From: JALZUE01 sp051251725
GTDB lineage: Bacteria; Pseudomonadota; Gammaproteobacteria; Enterobacterales; Alteromonadaceae
Assembly (NCBI GenBank): GCA_051251725.1
Contig: JBPOFN010000019.1
Location: forward strand, 15,842 to 79,841
Length of the DNA stretch: 64,000 bases
Direction: 5' to 3'
Under the pieces are notes generated by a model. The model worked only from the letters and a program-made list of their open reading frames with translations, searched no databases and had not been told where the DNA came from. This document shows positions 55,479-63,988 of this stretch, one piece after another. Both the position numbers and the translations under genes were made by a program. Numbering within the stretch: the stretch's first letter is position 1; every line of letters begins with the position of its first letter.

Positions 55479-56486
55479 TTATAACTTTTTACAAGATTCC
55501 CTAGTTGCTAATGTACATGGGATCATCAATTTATGAGCTACATTATCATTAGCATTAATACTATTTAACAATAACTTAGTCGCTTCAAAACCGATTTTAT
55601 ATGGGTCTTGCTTAACCACTGTGATTGGCACTTTAAAAAAATCGGCCATCGGTAAATCATCAAAACCTAATAAAGAAACATCATCAGGAATTGATATCCC
55701 CTCTTGATTTAAGTTTGTGAGCAGTTCAGTAGTAATCGCTAAATGTTGAGTAAAAAATACAGTCGGCGCTATATCACTATTGAGTATACTTTTCGGTGAT
55801 TGTTGGAAACCAGTTTCTCGATGCCAATATTGAATTAATGATTTATCTAACGCTATATTATGTTTTTCTAGCGCCGCAACATAACCTAAATAACGTTCAT
55901 TTCTTGATTTTACATTTTTAAAATCTTGAGTCATAAAACATATTCGTTGATGGCCGAGCTTGATTAAATATTCAGTCGCGTCAAAAGCCGCTTGACGATA
56001 ATCAGAGACAATAATATTTCTTTCATTACCGTCATATTCAATTTGAAACTGAACTATCGGTAAACCTTTTTCGTTAAATTTATTAATCAAGTCTGCATTT
56101 TGCCCTGAAGACGCAATAATAATACCGTCTACTCGCAACTGATATAAAGCTTGTAAAGAGCGCGCTTCAATCGCTGGATCAAAATCTGTATTGTAAATTA
56201 AAACGTTGTATTCACTGGTTTTACAATAATCATCAATCCCACGAAGAGTACGGCTTGTATAGTAACCCGTGATATCTCTAACAATAACGCCAATCGTTTT
56301 TGTCTTATCTGTTTTCAGGCTTCGTGCTATCGGATTTGGCACATAGTCCAGTTCTTTAATCGCCAGTTCTACCCGCGCTTTCGTGTCTTTCGACATATAA
56401 TCAAAACGACCATTAAGGTACTGAGAAACAGTACTTTTTGACACTCCTGCCCGTTGTGCAACATCAATGAGTTTTATTTTTACCAT
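55479..56486 (-). CDS. LacI-family transcriptional regulator of the sugar-acid locus
   Basis: A 335-residue repressor with the N-terminal LacI helix-turn-helix (KLIDVAQRAGVSKSTVSQYLNGRF), hinge region PNPIARSLK and a periplasmic-binding-protein-like effector domain (TIGVIVRDITGYYTSRTLRGI). It is divergent from the mannonate-dehydratase-type gene across 122 bases, which contain a CG-centred palindrome. It likely represses that operon until a sugar acid or oligouronide binds. Confidence 0.94.
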   Translation of the reverse strand: MVKIKLIDVAQRAGVSKSTVSQYLNGRFDYMSKDTKARVELAIKELDYVPNPIARSLKTDKTKTIGVIVRDITGYYTSRTLRGIDDYCKTSEYNVLIYNTDFDPAIEARSLQALYQLRVDGIIIASSGQNADLINKFNEKGLPIVQFQIEYDGNERNIIVSDYRQAAFDATEYLIKLGHQRICFMTQDFKNVKSRNERYLGYVAALEKHNIALDKSLIQYWHRETGFQQSPKSILNSDIAPTVFFTQHLAITTELLTNLNQEGISIPDDVSLLGFDDLPMADFFKVPITVVKQDPYKIGFEATKLLLNSINANDNVAHKLMIPCTLATRESCKKL

Positions 56487-56522
56487 ACTTTTATTGTTGG
56501 ACTATCATTAAAAATGAAGATA

Positions 56523-56550
56523 TTGACATACTGCAATATTATGCTAAATT
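56523..56550 (+). promoter_or_regulatory. candidate promoter of the sugar-acid operon
   Basis: A perfect -35 TTGACA (56523-56528) and -10-like TAAATT (56545-56550) are spaced by 16 bases. The predicted transcription start falls on the operator palindrome, so repression by occlusion is expected. Confidence 0.5.
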
Positions 56551-56555
56551 GGTCA

Positions 56556-56571
56556 ACTAAACCGATTTAGT
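56556..56571. promoter_or_regulatory. LacI-type operator
   Basis: ACTAAAC-CG-ATTTAGT: six of seven arm positions symmetrical around the central CG typical of LacI-family operators, positioned just after the candidate -10 element and between the divergent regulator and operon. Confidence 0.6.
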
Positions 56572-56608
56572 AAATATTGTAATCTTTGTCGAAAAGTGAG
56601 GCCATAAA

Positions 56609-57826
56609 TTGAAAATTAAAGAAATTAAGGTATTCGTGTGTAGCCCAGGAAGAAACTTCGTCACCGTGAAAGTGATCACGGATGAAGGTACTTATGGCTT
56701 AGGCGATGCAACAGTAAATGGCCGAGAACTAGCGGTAGTTACATATTTAGAAGAGCACGTTGCCCCTTGTTTAATTGGCCGTGACCCACAAGAAATTGAA
56801 GATATTTGGCAGTATTTATACAAAGGTGTTTATTGGCGTAAAGGGCCAATAACTATGGCTGCTATTGCCGCGATAGATATGGCGCTTTGGGATATTAAAG
56901 GCAAAGTAGCTAACTTACCTGTGTATCAATTACTAGGCGGTAAAAGCCGTAGAGGGGTTACCTTTTACGCGCACGCTAATGGCGAGAGCATTGAAGATAC
57001 CTTAGATAAAGCCCAAGAGCATATTGAAAACGGTTTTAAAGCGATTCGTTTACAGTCCGCTATTCCCGGCTTAAAAGTTACTTATGGTGTGCTTGGCGAT
57101 AAAAAAGATTATTTTGAATTACAAGGTAGCCGCCCATTACCGCCAGAAGAAGAATGGTCAACGGCTAAATACTTTAATTCCATTGTGGAGTTATTTGAAA
57201 AAGCGCGTGAACGCTTTGGCTACGATGTGCATTTTACCCATGATGTTCACAGCCGATTAACACCAATAGAAGCAGCTAAGTTAGGTAAGTTATTAGAACC
57301 ATATAATTTATTGTTTCTTGAAGACGCTGCAATTGCAGAAAACCAAGACAGCTACAAAATTGTGCGTCATCACACCACTACCCCTTTAGCGATTGGTGAA
57401 ACCTACAATACGATTTGGGACTGTAAAGACCTCATTCAAAATCAACTAATTGATTATATTCGCGTTGCAGCAACGCATGCTGGTGGTATTACCGCACTGA
57501 AAAGAATTACCGATTTTGCCAGTATTTATAATGTTAAAACAGCGCCCCATGGCGCGCCTGATTTATCACCTGTGTGTTTTGCAGCACACATGCATTTAAA
57601 TATTTGGGCGCCTAATTTTGGTATTCAAGAATTTGTTGGTTTTGGTAATGAAGAGTTAAATCGGATATTTAAACATAAGTTCACCGTTGAAAACGGTATG
57701 GGCATGATGAGTGAAGCACCCGGTTTAGGGGTCGAATTTGATGAAGCAGCTGCCGCTGAATATCCATACAAGCGTTCATATTTACCGGTCAGTCGATTAG
57801 AAGACGGTACGCTTTGGAACTGGTAA
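56609..57826 (+). CDS. mannonate dehydratase-type enolase-superfamily enzyme (ManD/RspA family)
   Basis: Family members dehydrate D-mannonate (some D-gluconate) to 2-keto-3-deoxygluconate. The 405-residue protein starts at a TTG with GAGG at proper distance. It aligns with RspA/ManD throughout and ends RLEDGTLWNW. Seen are R147 and Y159 (catalytic pair in RLQSAIPG...TYG), metal ligands D212, E238 and E264, H214, and HGAPDLSP with H314 and A316. As I recall, Ala at this place marks efficient mannonate dehydratases, while Pro marks weak ones. First gene of an operon with an oxidoreductase, a transporter and a lipoprotein. Confidence 0.9.
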   Translation: MKIKEIKVFVCSPGRNFVTVKVITDEGTYGLGDATVNGRELAVVTYLEEHVAPCLIGRDPQEIEDIWQYLYKGVYWRKGPITMAAIAAIDMALWDIKGKVANLPVYQLLGGKSRRGVTFYAHANGESIEDTLDKAQEHIENGFKAIRLQSAIPGLKVTYGVLGDKKDYFELQGSRPLPPEEEWSTAKYFNSIVELFEKARERFGYDVHFTHDVHSRLTPIEAAKLGKLLEPYNLLFLEDAAIAENQDSYKIVRHHTTTPLAIGETYNTIWDCKDLIQNQLIDYIRVAATHAGGITALKRITDFASIYNVKTAPHGAPDLSPVCFAAHMHLNIWAPNFGIQEFVGFGNEELNRIFKHKFTVENGMGMMSEAPGLGVEFDEAAAAEYPYKRSYLPVSRLEDGTLWNW

Positions 57827-57911
57827 AACGTTCAGCTTTTCTGCCGAAGAAAGACATAAAAAGCAAACATAAAACATCTATTTAATAATATTAAAGCATT
57901 AGGAACAGATC

Positions 57912-59063
57912 ATGAGTAATAAAGTGAAAGTATTAGTTCACGGTACTGGTTTTGCCGGCCAAGGTCATGCGGAAGCCTTTAGATACGCAGGCGCTGAAGT
58001 AGTCGGCATTGTTGGTAGAACCGAAAGTGTGGTTAAACAAGTCGCTAAAGATATGGGTATTACCTACGCAGGCACCGATTGGCAACAAGCGTTAGAAGTT
58101 TGCAAACCTGATGTTGTATCAATTGCGACCCCAGGTGGCGCACATGTTGAACCAATAAAACAAGCGATCGCTTTTGGTTGTCATGTCTTTTCAGATAAAC
58201 CTCTCACTGCTGATGGCAGTACCTCAAAAGAATTATACCAATTGGCCACAGCTAAAGGCGTAAAAACAGCTTTTGCCTCAAGCTTTAGATATATGCCTGA
58301 AATATTACACGCTAAACGTTTAGTGGCTAATGGCGCAATTGGTGAGCCATTAGAAGTTGAGTGTATTTCTCACTTTAATTTAGAGCGCGATATTCCCTTT
58401 GGTTGGTCGCATCGTCAAGAAGACGGCGGTGGTCGTTTAAACAATAACTTCACGCACATGATGTCGATTGTTACTTCCGTTGTTGGTGAAAAAATCTTAG
58501 CAATAATGGGCGAAGTACGTGACGATTTAGGTAGAGCACCGATTGTTGAAGGCGTACATAACTTTAAAACCCGCCGTGACTTTATTCCCAAAGACATTAA
58601 TGACCCATCTTTAAAATGGGGCGAGTCTAACGTGGAGTGGTCTTATAACGTACTTGCTCAACTAGAAAGTGAGTTTGCTAAAAAGCCAGTTTCGGTAATG
58701 TTCAAGCACGGTGGATTACACCCTCGCTTTAACGAAGATCATATTGTTTTTTATGGTAGCAAAGGCGCTATTTACATTAAAGGTCATTACGGCGCGGGCC
58801 CACTTTATTTATATGGTCACAGCAATGGTGGTGAAGCGAATGAATGGCTAGAGCAAACATTGCCGGCCGATATTGCTGCCAACGTACCAGATGTAGAAGG
58901 TGATACCGAACGTAACTGGCGCTACCTTATTCGTGAATTAGTCAATGATATTAAAGGCGAAGAAGTTGCCCCTTATCAAACGTTTAAAGAAGGTAGTCAA
59001 TATCAGCAACTGATTGACTTAATTCGTAAAAATGATTACTGGGTCGACGTAAGTAAACTTTAA
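57912..59063 (+). CDS. Gfo/Idh/MocA-family oxidoreductase
   Basis: A 383-residue NAD(P)-dependent sugar or sugar-acid dehydrogenase. It has the N-terminal Rossmann fold (VLVHGTGFAGQGHAEAF), the lysine K96 in SDKPLT (family usually EKP), and GGGRLNNNFTHMMS with H182 as likely catalytic base but Asn where the family often has Gly/Asp. The substrate is unknown. Between ManD and a transporter it may supply or interconvert the sugar acid, for example a fructuronate/mannonate-type step; that is inference. Confidence 0.88.
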   Translation: MSNKVKVLVHGTGFAGQGHAEAFRYAGAEVVGIVGRTESVVKQVAKDMGITYAGTDWQQALEVCKPDVVSIATPGGAHVEPIKQAIAFGCHVFSDKPLTADGSTSKELYQLATAKGVKTAFASSFRYMPEILHAKRLVANGAIGEPLEVECISHFNLERDIPFGWSHRQEDGGGRLNNNFTHMMSIVTSVVGEKILAIMGEVRDDLGRAPIVEGVHNFKTRRDFIPKDINDPSLKWGESNVEWSYNVLAQLESEFAKKPVSVMFKHGGLHPRFNEDHIVFYGSKGAIYIKGHYGAGPLYLYGHSNGGEANEWLEQTLPADIAANVPDVEGDTERNWRYLIRELVNDIKGEEVAPYQTFKEGSQYQQLIDLIRKNDYWVDVSKL

Positions 59064-59077
59064 TAGAAGGCGATAAC

Positions 59078-60835
59078 ATGATCTATGATTACGCAGTAAT
59101 AGCTGGTTATTTCCTTTTAGTTGTTGGTATTGGTTTTACCTTCAAAAAAATGGCAGCTAAATCAACAAGTGATTACTTTCGCGGCGGCGGCAGAATGCTG
59201 TGGTGGATGGTAGGTTCAACCGCCTTTATGTCACAGTTTTCAGCTTGGACCTTCACCGGGGCGGCAGGTAAAGCCTTTACTGATGGCTTTGCCGTCAGCT
59301 TAGTATTTTTTGCTAATACCTTTGCTTATTTTTGTGGCTGGGCATATTTTTCTTATCGCTTTCGTCAAATGCGGGTTGATACCCCAACAGAGGGTATTAA
59401 ACGCCGTTTTGGTAGCCAAAATGAATTATTTTTCTCTTGTGCCTTAATTGTCTTTAGCTTTTTAAATGCCGGTATTTGGTTAAACGCCTTAGGGGTATTT
59501 ACCAGCGCTGTGTTTGAAGCCGATATTAATGTCACTATTATTGTGACTGGCTTAGCAGTATTGTTTATCTCGGTATTGTCAGGTGCTTGGGGCGTAGTCG
59601 CGTCAGATTTTGTGCAAACCTTAGTGGTTGCTGTGGTGTCTATTGCTTGTGCGATTGTCGCCCTTGTCATGGTTGGCGGTCCGGTTGAGTTAGTCACTAA
59701 CTTCCCATCCGATTTTATTATGGGCCCGGAGATGAATTATGGTTTGTTATTGGTCGGCACCTTTGTCTTCTTTCTGGCGAAGCAGTTGATAACTATTATG
59801 AACCTGAATGATTCATTTCGTTTTTTAAATGCCAAAGACTCTGAAAACGCGCGCAAAGCCTCATTACTTGCCATGGTATTAATGGGGGTTGGTAGTATTA
59901 TTTGGTTTATTCCGCCTTGGGCGTCAGCCATTTTATACCCTGATGCCGCCTTAGCTTATGCTGAACTTGGCAATAAAGCGGCAGATGCAGTTTATTTAGT
60001 ATTTGCCAGAAACGCTATGCCTATTGGTACCGTCGGCTTACTACTAGCGGCGTTATTTGCCGCCTCAATGTCGTCAATGGATTCGGCATTAAATAAGAAC
60101 TCAGGCATTTTTATCCGCAGTATTTATCAACCGTTTTTAGCTAAACGTAATAAAGTGGTTGATGATGAACACCTGCTGAAAATGGGCAAGTTGTTAAGTT
60201 TTATCAGCGGCTTGTTAGTTATTGTTATGGCGTTATTTTTCAAATCATTAAAAGAGCTTAGCTTATTTGATTTGATGATGTCTTTCTCGGTCATGATCCA
60301 AGTGCCTATTCTTATTCCATTAATCTTTGGTTTATTTATTAAGAAAACGCCGTCTTGGGCGCCGTGGGTAACCGTTATTATTGGTTTATTTGTTTCTTGG
60401 TTTGTGATGAATGTACTTACTCCTGATGTATTTTCTCGCTTTATTGGCATTCCAGAATTTACGTCAAGAGAAGCCACCGACATGAACTTAATATTAACCA
60501 TAGGCGCACATTTAGTTATCACTGCCGGTTTTTTCTGTTTAACGTCGTTATTTTATAAAGACGAAAAAGATCCATACAAAACACAAACAGATGATTTCTT
60601 TAAAGATTTGGCTACGCCAGTGATTGCTGATAATGAGCAAGACGATTATGACCGCCAGCAACGTAATAAACTGGGTTCTATGGTGATCTACATGGGCTCT
60701 GGCATTGTCTTTATGGCACTAATTCCTAATCCATGGTGGGGACGTTTAATTTTTGTTAGTTGTGCCTTGATTATTTGGGCAACCGGCTTTTTATTGAAAA
60801 AAAGCGCCAAACCTAAAATAACGCAAAGCTGTTAA
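59078..60835 (+). CDS. sodium:solute symporter (SSS family)
   Basis: A 585-residue inner-membrane protein with about 13-14 hydrophobic helices. SSS features include YFRGGGRMLWWMVGSTAFMSQFSAWTFTGAAG and the SMSSMDSALNKNSGIFIRSIY segment, the sodium-site region. Several SSS proteins in marine alginate and other glycan loci import unsaturated or acidic sugars, so uptake of the sugar acid handled by the operon is likely. 14 bases separate it from the upstream gene. Confidence 0.92.
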   Translation: MIYDYAVIAGYFLLVVGIGFTFKKMAAKSTSDYFRGGGRMLWWMVGSTAFMSQFSAWTFTGAAGKAFTDGFAVSLVFFANTFAYFCGWAYFSYRFRQMRVDTPTEGIKRRFGSQNELFFSCALIVFSFLNAGIWLNALGVFTSAVFEADINVTIIVTGLAVLFISVLSGAWGVVASDFVQTLVVAVVSIACAIVALVMVGGPVELVTNFPSDFIMGPEMNYGLLLVGTFVFFLAKQLITIMNLNDSFRFLNAKDSENARKASLLAMVLMGVGSIIWFIPPWASAILYPDAALAYAELGNKAADAVYLVFARNAMPIGTVGLLLAALFAASMSSMDSALNKNSGIFIRSIYQPFLAKRNKVVDDEHLLKMGKLLSFISGLLVIVMALFFKSLKELSLFDLMMSFSVMIQVPILIPLIFGLFIKKTPSWAPWVTVIIGLFVSWFVMNVLTPDVFSRFIGIPEFTSREATDMNLILTIGAHLVITAGFFCLTSLFYKDEKDPYKTQTDDFFKDLATPVIADNEQDDYDRQQRNKLGSMVIYMGSGIVFMALIPNPWWGRLIFVSCALIIWATGFLLKKSAKPKITQSC

Positions 60836-60849
60836 TTTTGAGAGTAATG

Positions 60850-61701
60850 ATGTTATCAAAAAATATAACCATAGCGCTTATAATAAGCGCCATCGCCTTA
60901 ATCCTTGGTTGCACGGCGACTGGCGAAAGTGAAAAAGTATCACTCACTCATGGCCTTGATGAGTCAGCCGGCGGCTTAGCTAGCTATATTATTTCAACCA
61001 CGAATGCCACCTACTTTCTTGAGAAAGCGGGTGGCGGCTTATCAAGCATGCTGGATAATGACGGTGTGGACTGGCTTGGTTTTCATAATAAAAAAGGCTC
61101 GGGTCATAAAGGCGAGTATCGCGGTTTCCCCAATGCCATCCATAACCAAGACGGTAACTACTTTCATGCCTTAAATGCCGGCACAGATTTATCCACTTCT
61201 GTGGTTGATATTGAATCTGATCAGCATGTGCGTATTACCTTTACCTCGGGTAATGGTCAGTGGCAAGGACAATGGGATTTTTATCCCGAACGGTTAGATT
61301 TCACCATGAAGAAAGTCAGTGCTGGCTACAAATACTGGGTGCAATATGAAGGTGTACCTTATGGTGAAATGGATAACACTGATTTTTGGTTTTCGTCTGC
61401 CGACAATAAAAAACATACGATTAATGAACCTTTTTTAGGTGACTTATCTTCAGTTAGTCAACCCGCAGCTGAATGGATAGCCTTTGGTGATATGAAATCA
61501 CCTAGAATGCTTTATCTATTGCATCATGAAGATGATGAACATCCAGATAACTACGTCAGTAGGCCCGATATGACGGTGTTTGGTTTTGGCCGCAGTAACA
61601 AAGATAAGTTTTTAACAACGCCGCAAAAATTTTCGCTTGGCTTTGTTGAGTCAACAACATATCAGCAAGTGGCAAACACGATAACAGCAATTCTGCCTTA
61701 G
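60850..61701 (+). CDS. lipoprotein of unknown function in the sugar-acid operon
   Basis: A 283-residue protein beginning MLSKNITIALIISAIALILGC; the lipobox LILGC gives lipidated C21. The start at 60850 has GAGAG five bases before; ATG 60847 and TTG 60838 are alternatives. The mature part is rich in Gly, Trp, Tyr and Asp with beta-strand character: GGGLSSMLDNDGVDWLGFH, GEYRGFPNAIHNQDGNYFHA, WQGQWDFYPERLDFTM, LLHHEDDEHPDNYVSRPDM. It resembles secreted glycan-locus proteins of marine bacteria and Planctomycetes in style, but I cannot name a family. Conserved-looking His, Tyr and Arg clusters could suit a lyase or binding role. 14 bases after the transporter. Confidence 0.8.
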   Translation: MLSKNITIALIISAIALILGCTATGESEKVSLTHGLDESAGGLASYIISTTNATYFLEKAGGGLSSMLDNDGVDWLGFHNKKGSGHKGEYRGFPNAIHNQDGNYFHALNAGTDLSTSVVDIESDQHVRITFTSGNGQWQGQWDFYPERLDFTMKKVSAGYKYWVQYEGVPYGEMDNTDFWFSSADNKKHTINEPFLGDLSSVSQPAAEWIAFGDMKSPRMLYLLHHEDDEHPDNYVSRPDMTVFGFGRSNKDKFLTTPQKFSLGFVESTTYQQVANTITAILP

Positions 61702-61748
61702 CTTAGCTAAGGCATATAGTGGTTCAGGTATCACCTGAGATAAAAAAG
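61694..61748 (+). other. two consecutive hairpins between the lipoprotein and MATE genes
   Basis: TGCCTTAGC-TTA-GCTAAGGCA (61694-61714) has 9-bp perfect arms and includes the lipoprotein stop codon. TCAGGT-ATC-ACCTGA (61734-61748) follows 20 bases later, nine bases before the MATE ATG. Neither has a T run, so an mRNA-stability or translation effect is as likely as termination. Confidence 0.55.
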
Positions 61749-61756
61749 ACTTCTTC

Positions 61757-63124
61757 ATGAGTACAAAGACAAAAAAAATTAACGCTTTTTACTTACGTAA
61801 AAACTTATCATTGGCTTGGCCGTTAGCACTCAATGCATTATTGATGCAATCCATGTTAATTATCGATATGTTAATTGTCTCGCCGCTTGGGGAAGTATCT
61901 TTAGCGGCAATGGGCATAGCCACAGCCCTTATTGCCTTTTTTATGGGCTTGCAGTTCGCATTAGGCAACGGCACCCAGCTAATTATTGGTCGCATGTTTG
62001 GCGCCAATAATGTTGCCGGTTTACAGCAAACTGTTGGTTCCGGTTTGTTAATAAATTTACTCGCCACCTTGGTGTTTTTTATTAGCTTAAATCTTTACAG
62101 CGATAACCTAGTGGCATTATTAACGATGGATCAGCTACTAGCTGAACAAGTCCATAGCTACTTATCAGTGTCGCAGTACATCTTGTTTTTTAATGCAATA
62201 ACACAAATCATTACCGTCTTATTAAACGGTCAAGGCAATACCAAAACCCCCTTATTCATATACTTAATTGAGCTCCCGGTTAACGCGGTTATTAGTTATT
62301 TTTTAACCTTTGGCGTGACTCATTTTGATATTGCGAATATAACAATTACCAGCTTTTCATTTCAAGGATTAGGTGTTATTGGTGCTGCCTATGGTAGTTT
62401 AGCCGCGATCACATTACGCTTTATGTTGCTCTTTATTTATATCCGCAAGCAGCCCGTTTGGATATCATTCAACCTTAGCCAACTGCTTAACGCTGATGCC
62501 AGCATTAAACATTTTATTGAAATTTTACCGGTTGCTACTAACTTTCTTATTCTATCTATTGGCAACACAATTTATCAGCTGTTATTTTCTCAGCTAGCCT
62601 TATCTTCTTATGTCGCAGTGACCTTAGTTTTTCCTTGGCTGCGCATTGCTACCCAGTTTATTGTCGCCTGGGCACAAGCGAATGCTATTAGCATTACCCA
62701 AGCAATTGGTAAGGGAGATAATGCCTATATCAACTTGATAATTGCTAACTCACTTAAATTAGGGATGATACTCGCCGCTATTGTGGCTTTAGCACTTTAT
62801 GCCTTTAGTTTATCTGTGCAGCTGATCTATCCGCAGCTAGAAGAAAATGTGTTGATTGCTTTAGCCAGCATTATGCCGCTATATGTCGCCTTACCTTTAC
62901 TTCGAACTTTTAATACCATTTCAGGTAACTGCTTACGTGCGATTGGTAAAAGCATGTATGTGTTAAAAATTCACTTTATCACCCAGTGGTTTATTGTTTT
63001 ACCGCTCTGCGCGATATTTATCTTATATTTAAAATTACCGCTATTTTGGGCCTTTGCCTTATTACCATTAGAGGAGTTATTAAAAGCGGTGCCGTTTTAT
63101 TTGATGTTAAAAAAAACGCCCTAA
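61757..63124 (+). CDS. MATE-family efflux transporter
   Basis: A 455-residue inner-membrane protein with 12 hydrophobic helices in two similar halves. It starts with a short cytosolic segment and LSLAWPLALNALLMQSMLIIDMLIVSPLGEVSLAAMGIATAL, the usual MATE opening with the membrane Asp. LGNGTQLIIGRMFGANN and GQGNTKTPLFIYLI are further family features. It exports drugs or metabolites by sodium or proton antiport; the substrate is unknown. It follows the lipoprotein by 55 bases with hairpins between, so it may be read as the operon tail. Confidence 0.9.
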   Translation: MSTKTKKINAFYLRKNLSLAWPLALNALLMQSMLIIDMLIVSPLGEVSLAAMGIATALIAFFMGLQFALGNGTQLIIGRMFGANNVAGLQQTVGSGLLINLLATLVFFISLNLYSDNLVALLTMDQLLAEQVHSYLSVSQYILFFNAITQIITVLLNGQGNTKTPLFIYLIELPVNAVISYFLTFGVTHFDIANITITSFSFQGLGVIGAAYGSLAAITLRFMLLFIYIRKQPVWISFNLSQLLNADASIKHFIEILPVATNFLILSIGNTIYQLLFSQLALSSYVAVTLVFPWLRIATQFIVAWAQANAISITQAIGKGDNAYINLIIANSLKLGMILAAIVALALYAFSLSVQLIYPQLEENVLIALASIMPLYVALPLLRTFNTISGNCLRAIGKSMYVLKIHFITQWFIVLPLCAIFILYLKLPLFWAFALLPLEELLKAVPFYLMLKKTP

Positions 63125-63208
63125 TCACTGATGAAAATAAATTAAGCTGAACAGCAGATATATTTTCGCTAGTGTTTCGGCTACTGTTTACACTAATATT
63201 CAGCCAAT

Positions 63209-63234
63209 AAAAAAGCGAGCTGGTTAGCTCGCTT
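63209..63234 (-). terminator. intrinsic terminator between MATE and PiuC genes
   Basis: Stem AAGCGAGCT / AGCTCGCTT with loop GGTT; on the minus strand it is followed by TTTTATTGG, so it mainly serves the PiuC-type gene. It may also end the MATE transcript. Confidence 0.85.
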
Positions 63235-63269
63235 TCTAGTTGTAGTGCACAGAGAAAAGCATGCAAATG

Positions 63270-63950
63270 CTAAACCTGTGACTGTTGACGGATCAAGTTA
63301 TGATAGACATGGTGTAAGCGGTCTAACTCATCTCGGCCAATCGCAGGGTTTAATAATAACGCTTGTATGCTTTGGTCTAAGCTATGCAGGGTTTCACGCA
63401 TATGGCCATCAGGCACTAGGCTTTGCATCCAAGTGATTGCGGCCACCCTCTCACCTTGGGTTACTGGCGTTACTTTATGTAAACTACTTGATGGATAAAG
63501 TATTGCGTCGCCAGCGTTGAGCTTAATTTTCTGCTCACCAAACGCGGTTTGAATAATCAGCTCTCCGCCTTCGTATTCATCAGCTTCCGACAAAAATGTC
63601 GTCATTGACAGATCAGATCGCAACACATCATTACTATTTGGCATCCGCATAATTGCAGCATCAACATGAAAACCATAGGTTTCCCCTTGCGAATAACGAT
63701 TAAAACAAGGCGGAAAAATACGATGTGGTAACGCAGCTGAAATTAGCTCTGGTGTCGCACCAAACTTAGCTAACAAACGATTAGACAAGTGCTGAACCTG
63801 TTGATGATTCGCATCTGCTTGGCCGTTTTCTTTAACCGAAGCTGCCATGCCCATCGCGGTACCTTTACCATCAGTCCAAGGAACTTGAGCAAGAATTTGA
63901 CGATACTCTTTCACTTCTTGTTTCGATAATAACTGCTCAATTAACACCAT
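63270..63950 (-). CDS. PKHD-type Fe(II)/2-oxoglutarate hydroxylase, PiuC/YbiX family
   Basis: A 226-residue cytosolic dioxygenase. Iron ligands H95 and D97 (GFHVDAAIM) and H158 (SSLHKVTP), with R168 (GERVAAITW) as the 2-oxoglutarate anchor, match the family. PiuC/YbiX proteins are usually linked to iron-uptake (TonB receptor) genes; the upstream neighbour lies outside the window. The exact substrate is not established. Confidence 0.93.
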   Translation of the reverse strand: MVLIEQLLSKQEVKEYRQILAQVPWTDGKGTAMGMAASVKENGQADANHQQVQHLSNRLLAKFGATPELISAALPHRIFPPCFNRYSQGETYGFHVDAAIMRMPNSNDVLRSDLSMTTFLSEADEYEGGELIIQTAFGEQKIKLNAGDAILYPSSSLHKVTPVTQGERVAAITWMQSLVPDGHMRETLHSLDQSIQALLLNPAIGRDELDRLHHVYHNLIRQQSQV

Positions 63951-63988
63951 TAATTTAGCTCCTTTAACTTTGATTTTGGTTTGGGTTT

